From: an uncultured Clostridia bacterium
Lineage (GTDB): Bacteria > Bacillota > Clostridia > Christensenellales > Borkfalkiaceae
Direction of reading: 5' to 3'
NCBI GenBank assembly: GCA_944354535.1
Contig: CALVPY010000004.1
Coordinates: 1-64,000 of the forward strand
Length of the DNA stretch: 64,000 nt
The first letter of the stretch is position 1. Every line of letters begins with the position of its first letter. Below are positions 17,781-27,426 of the stretch, piece after piece. Position numbers and translations under genes: made by a program. The notes beneath the pieces are model-generated. The model saw only the letters and a program-made list of their open reading frames with translations. It made no database searches and was not told the DNA's origin.

Positions 17781-17809
17781 TTTATTTTCAAAAATTGAGA
17801 TGCTATAAT
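17781..17809 (+). promoter_or_regulatory. Promoter of the second glycan operon with embedded candidate operator
   Basis: A -10 box TATAAT (17804-17809) with a poor -35 (TTTATT) at 17-bp spacing. The spacer carries ATTTTCAAAAATTGAG (17784-17799), matching 15 of 16 bases of the site at 6409. A repressor bound here would cover the promoter; a weak -35 could also point to activation. Confidence 0.6.
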
Positions 17810-17859
17810 AAACATGAAATGGCGGAACAGATCATCGCCGAAAAAAGGAGGAAAAAATC

Positions 17860-19140
17860 ATGAAAAGAGCAAGCAGAGCGATCGGCCTCGTGCTGGCGGC
17901 GGCGCTGGCGATCGCGTGCCTCGGCGGATGCAGCAAGGAAGACCCCAATCAGCCGGTCGACGGCTTTACGGTCATTCGGTTTTGGAACGGCTTTACCGGA
18001 ACGGACGGGGAGACGATGGATGAGATCGTGGAAGCGTTCAATGCCGAATATGAATCGGAGAAGATCAAAGTCGTGGCGGACAAGATCCCCTGGGATACGC
18101 TGTTCACCAAATTGACGACGACGAGTTCCAATCTTCGGTCGGCGCCGCACATTGTGGCGATGTCCGCCTCCAGGATCGCGGGGATGAACGAAAGGGGCAT
18201 CTTTACCGATATGGAGGGGATCGAAGAATTTATCGGCGCGGAAGCGGATGATTATATTCCTGCGGCTTGGGAGGGCGGCATCATCGACGGCACCCGTTTG
18301 GGCTTCCCGCTCGACGTGCATCCCACGGCGATGTATTATAACAAAAACCTGATCTCGGAAGAGGAACTCCCCACGACTTGGGATGAGTTTTTGGACGTCT
18401 GCATCGAAAAGACGGGCGACGGGATCTACGGCTGGGCGGTGCCTTCGATGTATTCCATCGCAAAGGATGTATTTTTGAATATGCTCTACAGCGCGGGCGG
18501 TTCCATGTTCGATGAAAACGATGAGCCGATCTTCAATTCTAACGTCGCTGTGGAGAAGCTCGAATACCTGTACGACCTCGTACGCGGCGCCACGCCCGTT
18601 GCACCGGAAAACGTCGGCGCGGGCGGCGATTTCACGTTGTTCACACAGGGCAAGAGCGTGTTCTATTTCGACGGCCCCTGGGTCATCAATACCCTCGGAC
18701 TGTACGATGACCCCGATTCCCCCTATGCCGTCGCGCCCTGCCCCGAGTCGATCGGAGAAGGGGAGACGAATTTTGCGGGATCGCATCAGTTTACGCTGAT
18801 GAAGAATACCGTTACCACGGATGCGGTGCGGGAGGCGTGCTATACCTTTATCAAATATGTCAGCGAGCATTCCTTCGACTGGGCGAAGGCGGGTCAGGTG
18901 CCTGCGCTCAAAGCCATCCATGAGACGGAGGAGTATCAGGCGCTCGAACCCATCGCGGCATTTACGCAGATGGCATATACCGCGACGCTGGGCGAGATCG
19001 ACTATCAATATTGGTATGAAGGCTACAACAACATGGGCGTCGCCGTCTCCAATGCCATTTCGGGCGTCTACTCGCCGAAGGAAGCGCTCGATACCGCCGT
19101 TGCCGACTTCAAGGCATGGGTCGAAGACGAGGAGCTGTGA
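17860..19140 (+). CDS. Sugar-binding lipoprotein of a second CUT1 importer
   Basis: First gene of the thirteen-gene operon. A 426-residue family-1 binding protein with a lipobox at C24 (LGGC) and the N-terminal pattern VIRFWNGFTGTDGETMDEIV. It captures oligosaccharides outside the membrane for the permeases at 19149 and 20065. RBS AAAGGAGG is followed by a short A-rich spacer and the ATG. It is closer to the standard family length than the binding proteins at 7848 and 42511. Downstream GH51 genes suggest an arabino-oligosaccharide ligand (inference). Confidence 0.93.
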   Translation: MKRASRAIGLVLAAALAIACLGGCSKEDPNQPVDGFTVIRFWNGFTGTDGETMDEIVEAFNAEYESEKIKVVADKIPWDTLFTKLTTTSSNLRSAPHIVAMSASRIAGMNERGIFTDMEGIEEFIGAEADDYIPAAWEGGIIDGTRLGFPLDVHPTAMYYNKNLISEEELPTTWDEFLDVCIEKTGDGIYGWAVPSMYSIAKDVFLNMLYSAGGSMFDENDEPIFNSNVAVEKLEYLYDLVRGATPVAPENVGAGGDFTLFTQGKSVFYFDGPWVINTLGLYDDPDSPYAVAPCPESIGEGETNFAGSHQFTLMKNTVTTDAVREACYTFIKYVSEHSFDWAKAGQVPALKAIHETEEYQALEPIAAFTQMAYTATLGEIDYQYWYEGYNNMGVAVSNAISGVYSPKEALDTAVADFKAWVEDEEL

Positions 19141-19148
19141 GGGACATG

Positions 19149-20063
19149 ATGAAAGAGCCTGGCAAAACCGCTTCTATCCATCGCTTCTCTGCCCGGGCTG
19201 TGATCCCATACCTGTTTGTTGCGCCGTTCATGCTCATGTTCCTCGTGTTCGGGCTGGTCCCCTTGGTCATGAGCGTCGTGATCAGCTTTACGAAGTGGGA
19301 TTATGCTTCCCCGATGGAATGGTACGGGCTGGGCAACTATAAACTGATCTTCGGGCTGATCGGCTCGGGGAAAGTCGCGTCGGATTTTTGGAACGGCGTC
19401 CTGCATACGCTGTTGTTCGTCGCCGTGGAAACGCCCCTGCTCATCGTGATCCCCATGATCGTGGCGCTTCTGATCTCGAAGTGCAAAGCGGTCAGAAAAC
19501 TTTCGATGGGGTTTTTCTATTTCCCGTCCATCCTTTCCATCACGACGGTGTGTATCCTGTGGAATTTCCTGCTGGATACCAACGCGGGCGTCATCAACCA
19601 TTATCTGGGCATAGAGATCCCGTGGATCACGCAGATGCCGTATGCCTGGATCTCCATCTTCGTGCTTTCGGCATGGTGGGGGATCGGCGGCAACATGATC
19701 CTCTACATCGCGGGGATCGCCAACGTCCCGCCGGAGATCCTGGAAGCTGCCGAGCTGGACGGAGCGGGCGCCTTCCGCAAATTTTTCTCGGTCACCCTCC
19801 CCTGTATGCGCCGGACGCTGTTCTATACGCTCATCATGACGACGATCGGCAGCTTCAATATGCTCGGTCAGGCGCAGGTGCTGACGGCGGGCGGCCCCAA
19901 TTTCGGCACGACGACCGCCATGATGGTGATCTACAACACTGCATTCGGCGGCACGAACAATTTCGGGCGAGCCTGTGCGATGGCGATCGTGTTCGGGGTG
20001 CTGATGTCGCTCTTTACCGTGCTGTCCTTCAAATTGCAGGTTTCCGACGAGGAGGAAATGTGA
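19149..20063 (+). CDS. CUT1 importer permease, MalF type (second system)
   Basis: Membrane channel subunit with six predicted helices, the first at VIPYLFVAPFMLMFLVFG, and the docking loop EAAELDGAGAFRKFFSVTLP. Two ATGs (19146, 19149) follow the GAGGG created at the end of the previous gene; the second has the better spacing. The open frame upstream of them lies inside the binding-protein gene. It pairs with the MalG-type permease one base downstream. Confidence 0.92.
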   Translation: MKEPGKTASIHRFSARAVIPYLFVAPFMLMFLVFGLVPLVMSVVISFTKWDYASPMEWYGLGNYKLIFGLIGSGKVASDFWNGVLHTLLFVAVETPLLIVIPMIVALLISKCKAVRKLSMGFFYFPSILSITTVCILWNFLLDTNAGVINHYLGIEIPWITQMPYAWISIFVLSAWWGIGGNMILYIAGIANVPPEILEAAELDGAGAFRKFFSVTLPCMRRTLFYTLIMTTIGSFNMLGQAQVLTAGGPNFGTTTAMMVIYNTAFGGTNNFGRACAMAIVFGVLMSLFTVLSFKLQVSDEEEM

Positions 20064-20064
20064 T

Positions 20065-20937
20065 ATGGGCGCGGCAGAACGGCTTCGGCACTACTTCAAA
20101 AATCATAGCAAAAAGCAGATCCTTTCCGGCGTGCTCCTGTATGCGGCATTGATCGTATGCGCGCTCGTTGTGCTCGTCCCTTCGCTGTGGGCGGTCGCGA
20201 CTTCCTTCAAGTTCGAGACGGACGTTTTGGACGCAAACGTCACGCTGTTTCCGCGCCGCGTCACGCTCGAGAACTATGCGCACATCCTGAACAACAGGAA
20301 CGTTCCCATCCTGCTTTGGTTCTGGAACAGTTTCAAGATCGCCGTGACGCACGTCGTGCTGTATCTTCTGATCTCTTCGCTGGCGGCGTTTGCCTTTTCC
20401 AGGCTGCGCTTCCGCGGGAGAGAAGTGCTTTTCTGGATCTGTATGTCTTCGATGATGATCCCGGGCGTCATCAATCTCATCCCGAATTATATCATCATCG
20501 ATTCGCTCGGCCTGGTCGACAATATGTTTTCCATGGTCCTGCCCGGTCTCGGCGGCGTTTTCGGCGTCTTCATGCTCCGCCAATTCATGCGCGGGGTGCC
20601 GATGGCGTACGATGAGGCGGCAAAGATCGACGGCGCGAGCGAGTTCCGAATCTATTTCAATGTCGTACTTCCGCTCTGCGTGCCGGTCCTGGTCACCCTT
20701 GCGATCTTTTCCTTCCAGGGGTGCTGGAACGACTATGTATGGCCGCTGATCGTCACCAATTCGGCGGAAACGCGTACCCTGACGGCGGGGCTTGCCACGT
20801 TTTCGGGCAGTTATTCGCACCAGTACGGCAAGCAGATGGCAGGAGCCGTGCTCTCGGCGCTGCCCATCTTGCTGATCTTTCTTCTCGGACAAAAATATTT
20901 TATCAAAGGTATTTCGATCGGCGGGATCAAAGGGTAA
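20065..20937 (+). CDS. CUT1 importer permease, MalG type (second system)
   Basis: 290 residues, six predicted helices, an ATSFKFETDV stretch after helix 1 and the docking loop EAAKIDGASEFRIYFNVVLP. It ends in the customary FLLGQKYFIKGISIGGIKG. It starts one base after the preceding stop with GAGGAGG upstream, so translational coupling is likely. The GH2 gene follows three bases later. Confidence 0.92.
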   Translation: MGAAERLRHYFKNHSKKQILSGVLLYAALIVCALVVLVPSLWAVATSFKFETDVLDANVTLFPRRVTLENYAHILNNRNVPILLWFWNSFKIAVTHVVLYLLISSLAAFAFSRLRFRGREVLFWICMSSMMIPGVINLIPNYIIIDSLGLVDNMFSMVLPGLGGVFGVFMLRQFMRGVPMAYDEAAKIDGASEFRIYFNVVLPLCVPVLVTLAIFSFQGCWNDYVWPLIVTNSAETRTLTAGLATFSGSYSHQYGKQMAGAVLSALPILLIFLLGQKYFIKGISIGGIKG

Positions 20938-20940
20938 ACA

Positions 20941-22629
20941 ATGCAAAAAGATCATTTCGGCGGATATTATCCGAATCCGCAATTTGTCAGAAAAGAGTAT
21001 CGGTCGCTGTGCGGCGAATGGAAATTTGCCTTTGCCGACGACGGGGAGGTCCCCGAATTTTCGCGCACGATCGTTGTGCCGTACAGCTATGAATGCGCGG
21101 CGAGCGGCATCGGGGACGAGAGCGTCCATCGGTGCGTGTGGTATGAGCGTTCATTTGATGTCCGTCCGCACGGCGGAGCGGTGCTCCTGCATTTCGAAGC
21201 GGTAGATCATCGGGCAGACGTCTTTATCAACGGGAAAGCCGCGGGAAGCCACTGCGGCGGGTTTACCGCGTTTTGCCTGGACATCACGGAGTTTGTGCAG
21301 ACAGGGGAAAACGTGCTTACCGTGCGCGTCTTCGACAGCCTCGACAAGTCGCAGCTCCGGGGAAAACAGCGGGCGAAGGAAGAAAGCTATGACTGCTGGT
21401 ATGTGCAGACGACGGGGATCTGGAAGCCCGTGTGGCTGGAGTATGCGGGAGACGTCTATCTGACTTCTTTCCGCGTACAGCCGTCGCTCGGCGGCGAAGT
21501 GTCCTTATCCCTTCGGCTGAGCGAGCCGGAGGCCGTCCGTTACTTCGTGTACGACGGCGATACCGAGGTCGCGGCGGGCGAAGTTCCCCGCGGGGGGCGG
21601 GAGGCGGAGACGTCCTTTTGTATCCCCTCTCCCAAGTTATGGAGCAATGCGTCTCCTCATCTCTACCGCATGAAGCTGGTCGTCTGCGGAGAGGCGAAGG
21701 ATGAAGTTTTTACCTATTTCGGGATACGGGAGATCTCCGTGCGGGAGGACGGCGTCTATATCAACGGCAGGCGCGAATTTATGCAGATGGTCCTCGATCA
21801 GGGGTATTGGAAGGACAGCGGCCTGACGCCTCCCGATGCGGCGGCCCTGGAAAAGGATGTCGCTCTCATCCGCGAAATGGGGTTCAACGGCGTGCGCAAG
21901 CATCAGAAGATAGAGAGCCATATCTTTTACTATCTCTGCGATCGATACGGGCTGTATGTCTGGGCGGAGATCCCGAGCCCTTATCAGTTCGACGAGCATA
22001 TGCGCACGGAGTTCGCCCGCGATACGGCGGATATCCTGACGCAGCTTGTCAATCATCCATGCATTGTGTGCTGGCTGCTGTTCAACGAGACCTGGGGCGT
22101 CTACGGGATCAAGGACGACAGGGAACAGCAGGCGTTCGTGGAAAAGATGGCGCGCTTCGTGAAAGAGTCGGACAGCCGTCCCGTCATCACCAACGACGGC
22201 TGGAGCCATCTGAACAGCGATATCCTTTCGCTGCACGAGTATGAGCAGAATGCGCAGTCCTTTGCCGACGAGTACAGGGAGAGGTCGTATGTCGTGACGC
22301 GGAAGAAGATCAACCGCAATCATTACGGCTATGCCTTTGCAGACGGCTATGCCTATGCGGGACAGCCGATCATGATCTCCGAATACGGCGGGATCTCCAT
22401 TGCGGGCAGCGGCGGATGGGGATACAGCGAAGCGGAAAGCGCGCAGAAGCTCGAGGAACGGCTGCGCGGGCTCGTGCAGTCGGTGGAAAACATCCCGTAT
22501 ATCTCGGGATGCTGCTATACGCAGCTGACGGACGTTCAGCAAGAAGTCAACGGCCTGCTCACGACCGACCGCGAACCCAAACTGCCGATCGAGACGATGC
22601 GCCGCATCTTTGCGGTCGGCAAGCAGTAA
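20941..22629 (+). CDS. Cytoplasmic GH2-family glycosidase (second of three)
   Basis: 562 residues, no signal peptide, same three-domain plan as the enzyme at 14060. The acid/base is E383 in LLFNETWG and the nucleophile E481 in MISEYGG. The sugar-binding domain begins NPQFVRKEYRSLCGEWKFAF. It begins three bases after the permease stop, so it is part of the same transcript and presumably cleaves what that importer delivers. Divergence from its two paralogues suggests different substrates, but none can be named from sequence. Confidence 0.88.
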   Translation: MQKDHFGGYYPNPQFVRKEYRSLCGEWKFAFADDGEVPEFSRTIVVPYSYECAASGIGDESVHRCVWYERSFDVRPHGGAVLLHFEAVDHRADVFINGKAAGSHCGGFTAFCLDITEFVQTGENVLTVRVFDSLDKSQLRGKQRAKEESYDCWYVQTTGIWKPVWLEYAGDVYLTSFRVQPSLGGEVSLSLRLSEPEAVRYFVYDGDTEVAAGEVPRGGREAETSFCIPSPKLWSNASPHLYRMKLVVCGEAKDEVFTYFGIREISVREDGVYINGRREFMQMVLDQGYWKDSGLTPPDAAALEKDVALIREMGFNGVRKHQKIESHIFYYLCDRYGLYVWAEIPSPYQFDEHMRTEFARDTADILTQLVNHPCIVCWLLFNETWGVYGIKDDREQQAFVEKMARFVKESDSRPVITNDGWSHLNSDILSLHEYEQNAQSFADEYRERSYVVTRKKINRNHYGYAFADGYAYAGQPIMISEYGGISIAGSGGWGYSEAESAQKLEERLRGLVQSVENIPYISGCCYTQLTDVQQEVNGLLTTDREPKLPIETMRRIFAVGKQ

Positions 22630-22644
22630 CGGAGAGGTGGAAAG

Positions 22645-24591
22645 ATGAGAAATAAGCTCGGCGGATATACTTTGACGGCTCTTCTTTTCGCGCTGTGTGC
22701 GATGCTCTCGGGCTGCGCGGGAACGGGGTCGGGAACGGAGCCTTACGACCGTTCTCTGACGGTGAATATCGCCGCGGACGGGGAGCGCAAGGAGGTCAGT
22801 CCGCTCGTGTACGGGCAGTTCATCGAGCACATCGAAACGTGCATATACGACGGCATCTGGTCGGAGAAGATCCTCGACAGAAAGTTTTACTATGAAGTCG
22901 GGGACAGCGGGCTGTCTCCCTGGACGGCGGCGGGCAACGTGGCGAGCGATGAGGCTTATACCTATTCGGGCGGCCATTCCGTCGTGATCTCGGCGGGCGG
23001 CTCCATCACGCAGAAGGACATATCGCTCGAAGAAAAGGGCTATACGGGGTACTTTTACTGTGCGACGGACGAGGGATGCACGGTCAGGATCACGCTCATG
23101 AGCGGCAGTTCGGTCTCTTCGGCCGATGTCACCGTTCCCGCCAACGGAGGGACCTTTCAAAGGGCGGAATATGAGCTTGAAAGCGCGAATAAGACCATCT
23201 CTTCGGGCGAATATACGCTCGAGGTCACGCAAGGGGAGGGCCGTTTCGACAGCCTCTCTCTGATGCCGGAAGACAACTACATGGGGATGCGTCTCGATAC
23301 GCTAAAAAAGTTAAAGGAGCTGAACAGCCCCATCTACCGCTGGCCGGGCGGGAATTTCGTTTCGGGATATGATTGGCAGGACGGCGTCGGCGACCGCGAT
23401 CGGCGCCCGAGCCGCCGCAATCTCAATTATATGGGGCTCGAGAGCGATTTTGCCGATGAGGATGCGATGATCGCTTCCGACATCGTCAAACTTCGGCAGC
23501 TCGGCTTTTACGGGGGCATCGAGCCCAATGACTTCGGGCTGCACGAATTCATGGCGATGTGCGAGTATCTGGGCGCGGAAGCCTTGATGGTCGTCAACGC
23601 GGGGTTGGGTACGGCGGAAGGAGCCGCCGCGCTGGTCGAATACTGCAACGGCGCTGCGGATACGAAGTACGGCGCCGAACGCGCGGCGAACGGGCGGGCG
23701 GAACCGTATTCCATCCGCTATTGGAGCGTCGGGAACGAGATGCAGGGCGATTGGCAGCTCGGACATATCCTGCTGGGCGAATATACGCAGCGGCACGATC
23801 TGTTCGCTGCGGCGATGAAGGAGAAGGATGCCGGTATCCGTATTATTGCCTGCGGCGACAACGCGAGCGTGTGGTCGGACGGGATGTTCGCTTCCTGCGG
23901 AGACAGCATGGACTTCATCGATGAGCATATGTACGCCGTGCAGGATAATACCGATGTTTTCTCCCACCTGAACAATATGCGCTCCAACCTCGAATACCGC
24001 ATCGGAAATCACCGCAAATTGCAGCAGAAATATCCGCAGTACGCCGATGTGCGCATTGCGTTCAACGAATATGCCTATGAAAACGTGACTAATCCCTCCC
24101 GTCTGAAGGACGGCATGGGCATCGGCGTGTTTTTGAACACCGTGCTCGACAATGCGGATGTGTTCGAGATGTGCTGTTATTCCTCCACCGTGAACGCCAC
24201 GCAGGGCTGCATCACGACGGAGGCGGACGGCGCGGTCATGCAGGGGGCGGGATATGTGCTCTCTTTATACCGCAGATGGATGCAGCCTTACAATGTGACT
24301 TCTGCCGTCCGTTATGCGGCGGATATTCAGCTGGATGTCTCGGCGACCGTGTCCGAAGACGGAAAGACCGTCTCCGTTGCCGTCGTCAATCCGAGCGAGT
24401 ACGCCGTCCTTCTGGACTGTGCGCTGTTTGAAAATGCTTCCAAGATCGAGCGCCATACGCTGACGGGAGATTATTACGACTCCTACAATACGACTTCGCG
24501 GGAGGAGATGTATCTCGAGGATGCAGACGGGCTGAACAATGCCGTTGCGCCCGCGATGAGCGTGAGCGTGTTTGTCGTGGAGAGGGGGTGA
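22645..24591 (+). CDS. Secreted GH51 alpha-L-arabinofuranosidase, lipoprotein (first of two)
   Basis: Releases terminal arabinofuranose from arabinan or arabinoxylan at the cell surface. A lipobox ends at C24 (LSGC). After the N-terminal VSPLVYGQFIEHIETCIYDG typical of the family, a beta-sandwich insertion (about 100-215) precedes the TIM barrel. The acid/base is E365 in WSVGNEMQG and the nucleophile E475 in IAFNEYAY. A C-terminal beta domain closes the protein. RBS GGAGAGG precedes the ATG. A tandem paralogue follows immediately. Most bacterial GH51 enzymes are cytoplasmic, so two lipoprotein copies point to extracellular trimming. Confidence 0.92.
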   Translation: MRNKLGGYTLTALLFALCAMLSGCAGTGSGTEPYDRSLTVNIAADGERKEVSPLVYGQFIEHIETCIYDGIWSEKILDRKFYYEVGDSGLSPWTAAGNVASDEAYTYSGGHSVVISAGGSITQKDISLEEKGYTGYFYCATDEGCTVRITLMSGSSVSSADVTVPANGGTFQRAEYELESANKTISSGEYTLEVTQGEGRFDSLSLMPEDNYMGMRLDTLKKLKELNSPIYRWPGGNFVSGYDWQDGVGDRDRRPSRRNLNYMGLESDFADEDAMIASDIVKLRQLGFYGGIEPNDFGLHEFMAMCEYLGAEALMVVNAGLGTAEGAAALVEYCNGAADTKYGAERAANGRAEPYSIRYWSVGNEMQGDWQLGHILLGEYTQRHDLFAAAMKEKDAGIRIIACGDNASVWSDGMFASCGDSMDFIDEHMYAVQDNTDVFSHLNNMRSNLEYRIGNHRKLQQKYPQYADVRIAFNEYAYENVTNPSRLKDGMGIGVFLNTVLDNADVFEMCCYSSTVNATQGCITTEADGAVMQGAGYVLSLYRRWMQPYNVTSAVRYAADIQLDVSATVSEDGKTVSVAVVNPSEYAVLLDCALFENASKIERHTLTGDYYDSYNTTSREEMYLEDADGLNNAVAPAMSVSVFVVERG

Positions 24592-24593
24592 GC

Positions 24594-26504
24594 ATGAGGG
24601 GAAAGATGCGTGCGGCGCTCTTCGCCGCGGCTGCCGTTCCGTTCTGCTTCGCGGGCTGTGCGGAGCAGCTCCCGCCTCCCGTTCGGGAACCCGAATACGA
24701 TCTCGAGTACACCGTCAGTCTGCCCGATCTGACGCCCGGCTTCGAGGTCTCTCCGCTCATTTACGGCGAGTTTCTGGAACATATCCCGGGCTGTATCTAC
24801 GGTACCATCTGGGCGGAGCTCCTGGAGGACAGGAAATTCTACTATGCGCCCGGAGAAGAGGGACTGTCGCCCTGGACGGTCTTCGGGAAGGTCGCAGCGG
24901 CAGAGGGCGGATGTTCCGGGAGCGATCTTGCGGCAAGCCTCAGCGACGGCGCAGGCATTTCCCAGCAGGTCACGCTGCGGGAGGGGCGCCTGAACGGCTC
25001 GTTCTATGCGGGCGGCGAAGGGACTCTGACCGTGAAGATCGCCGATCGGGAGCAGACGTTCCCTTTGGAAGGGCCGTTCAGTAAATATACTTTCTCTGCG
25101 GAGATCGCCGAAGGCGGAGAGCATACGGTCTCCTTCACGCATACGGGAGGAGGGATGCTGCTCGACAGCGTTTCGCTGATGCCGTCGGACAATTTCTGCG
25201 GGATGCGGCGCGATACGCTGGATGCGATGAAAGCGCTCGGCGGGACGATCTACCGCTGGCCGGGCGGGAATTTCGTTTCGGGATACTGCTGGAAGGACGG
25301 CATCGGCGATCGCGATCTGCGTCCCAGCCGCCGCAACGAGGCATGGTTCGCCGACAGCGGCGATCTTGAAGAAGATCGGCGGCGGATGGCGGAAGCATAT
25401 TCGTTCTACGATCTCATCGAACCCAACGATATGGGAACGGATGAGTTTTTGGCGATGTGCGGGTATATCGGCGCAGAGCCGTATATGGCCGTCAATACGG
25501 GCAGCGGCTCCGTTGAGGATGCGGCGGATCTCGTCGAATACTGCAACGGGGATGCGGAGAGCGAGTACGGTTCTCTGCGCGCCGAAAACGGGCATGCTCT
25601 CCCGTATTCCATCCGCTATTGGTGCGTCGGGAATGAGATGCAGGGCGATTGGCAGATCGGCCATGTGCAGATCGGCGAATATGTGCTGCGCCACAACGCC
25701 TTTGCGGAGGCGATGAAGGCGGTCGACGATGATATCTTTCTCACGGGCTGCGGCGACAACGCGAGCTTATGGTCGGACGGGATGCTGGCTTCCTGTGCGG
25801 AACATCTTGATCTCATCGGCGAACATCTGTATGCGGTCAACGATCCTGAAAAGTCCAATTCGTCGCACATGGTCTCGATCACGGGAAATTTCGACCTGAG
25901 ACTGAAAAATCACCGCAAGCTATTGGAAAAATATCCCGAGGCGTCCCATGTCAGGATCGCGTTTGACGAATATGCCTTTGGATGGAGCGCACAGGCGACC
26001 ATGCGGGATGCGCTCGGGATCGCCGCGGCATTGAATCTGTTCATCGAAAACGCGGATATCGTCGCCATGGCAAATTACTCGGATGCGGTGTTTTCCGCAT
26101 CGAGGGAGGATGCGCCCGCCGCGCTCTATGCGGATGAAGGCGGCTGCTCCTTTTCACCCGTGGGGCTCGTTTTGCAGTCCTATGCGCAGTATATGCAAAA
26201 GTACGCGCTCACGGCGTTCATCCGTCAGACCGACCGGGATACCGCGCTCGACTATCAGGCGACGATCTCCGAGGACGGGAAGACGGTCTCGCTTGCGATC
26301 GTCAACCCTTCCGAACGGACCATCGCCGTCAGGATGCAGGATGAACGCAATACGATCGAAACGTCGGTGAGCATCGCGGGCGATGCCGAAGAGGCGATCG
26401 GGGATATCGGGGCGGATGCCGCCGGATGCACGGTGGAAAACGCGCCCGATACGGCGCTGATCCGGCCGCAGAGCGTTCATATCCTGGTCATCCGCATCGG
26501 GTGA
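24594..26504 (+). CDS. Secreted GH51 alpha-L-arabinofuranosidase, lipoprotein (second of two)
   Basis: Paralogue of the preceding gene, same domain order. Lipobox C22 (FAGC). The acid/base is E348 in WCVGNEMQG and the nucleophile E459 in IAFDEYAF. The shared phrase YRWPGGNFVSGY confirms common origin. The ATG at 24594 has GAGAGGGGG five bases before it; a GTG at 24588 overlapping the previous stop is possible but poorer. The two copies differ across the beta-sandwich insertion, which may give different linkage or polymer preference. Confidence 0.92.
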   Translation: MRGKMRAALFAAAAVPFCFAGCAEQLPPPVREPEYDLEYTVSLPDLTPGFEVSPLIYGEFLEHIPGCIYGTIWAELLEDRKFYYAPGEEGLSPWTVFGKVAAAEGGCSGSDLAASLSDGAGISQQVTLREGRLNGSFYAGGEGTLTVKIADREQTFPLEGPFSKYTFSAEIAEGGEHTVSFTHTGGGMLLDSVSLMPSDNFCGMRRDTLDAMKALGGTIYRWPGGNFVSGYCWKDGIGDRDLRPSRRNEAWFADSGDLEEDRRRMAEAYSFYDLIEPNDMGTDEFLAMCGYIGAEPYMAVNTGSGSVEDAADLVEYCNGDAESEYGSLRAENGHALPYSIRYWCVGNEMQGDWQIGHVQIGEYVLRHNAFAEAMKAVDDDIFLTGCGDNASLWSDGMLASCAEHLDLIGEHLYAVNDPEKSNSSHMVSITGNFDLRLKNHRKLLEKYPEASHVRIAFDEYAFGWSAQATMRDALGIAAALNLFIENADIVAMANYSDAVFSASREDAPAALYADEGGCSFSPVGLVLQSYAQYMQKYALTAFIRQTDRDTALDYQATISEDGKTVSLAIVNPSERTIAVRMQDERNTIETSVSIAGDAEEAIGDIGADAAGCTVENAPDTALIRPQSVHILVIRIG

Positions 26505-26647
26505 CGGGCGGCTTGAAAGTCTCGGCAGCGATGCGGGCGGGCTTACGGCGCTTCGCCGACCGTGCGGCGTAACTTACGGAACTTGGAAAGCGCAGTTCAT
26601 GTGCCGCGCTTTCTCGGTCAAATACATCATATCAGGAGGAAAATCTG

Positions 26648-27406
26648 ATGAAGGCAAAGTTTTTGTATCTTCCCGCCCTGCTCACGGCGGGGCTGGCGGC
26701 CTGCGTTTTCCTCGTCGGGTGCGACGAGGGGAACAAAGAGCCGGAAGTTCAGGAGCCTGAGGACCCCGTTGTCGAAACGGTGACGGACAAGGTCTATGAC
26801 GGCTGGGGGACGTTTACGGGAACGGTCACGGACGGCGTTCCCACCGAAGGAACGGTCGTTGCGGAAGCATTTACCTATTCGGGGACCTTTGAGGACGGCT
26901 ACAAGATCACGGGAACGGGCTCCATGACGCATTCCGACGGCACCGTCACGGAAGGAAGCTATGTCAACGGACAGCTCGACGGTTACGGCAAAGTGGAATA
27001 TGCCAACGGCTGCCTCGGCATCGGCGAGTTCAAAGCGGGGCAGATCGACGGCAAGGCGTTCTTTGTCTGGCCGCAGGGCGAGGGCGCTTACGATTGGTAC
27101 TACGGAGACTGGGTCGGACAAAAGCGCATCGGACAGGGCTTCTATCAGTTCAACAACGGCTGCTACTATCACGGCGAATTCGCCGAAGATTGGATCAACG
27201 GAGAAGGCACCTTCCACTGGACGGGCGGCAATTATTGGACGGGCACTTTCGTGGGCGGAAGCCCCAAGACGGGCTCTTACGGCTTAGGGCAGATGGACGG
27301 CGTTCAGGGCTATATCGCGATCGGCGAAGACGGCGCCTGGAGTTGGTATAACGGCACGCTGGAGGACGGTACGGAAGTCGTCGACGGGCAGGTCGTGAGT
27401 GAGTGA
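26648..27406 (+). CDS. MORN-repeat lipoprotein (first of two)
   Basis: 252 residues with a lipobox at C25 (LVGC). The mature part is a series of MORN-type repeats: SYVNGQLDGYGKVEYANG, YHGEFAEDWINGEGTFHW and YWTGTFVGGSPKTGSYG. Repeats of this type form an extended beta meander and usually serve as a scaffold; the function here is unknown. It lies behind the GH51 pair with its own AGGAGG after a 143-bp gap that contains no other gene. A second MORN gene follows, so the pair probably acts together on the outer face of the membrane. Confidence 0.8.
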   Translation: MKAKFLYLPALLTAGLAACVFLVGCDEGNKEPEVQEPEDPVVETVTDKVYDGWGTFTGTVTDGVPTEGTVVAEAFTYSGTFEDGYKITGTGSMTHSDGTVTEGSYVNGQLDGYGKVEYANGCLGIGEFKAGQIDGKAFFVWPQGEGAYDWYYGDWVGQKRIGQGFYQFNNGCYYHGEFAEDWINGEGTFHWTGGNYWTGTFVGGSPKTGSYGLGQMDGVQGYIAIGEDGAWSWYNGTLEDGTEVVDGQVVSE

Positions 27407-27426
27407 AACGACAAGGAGTGAAACGT

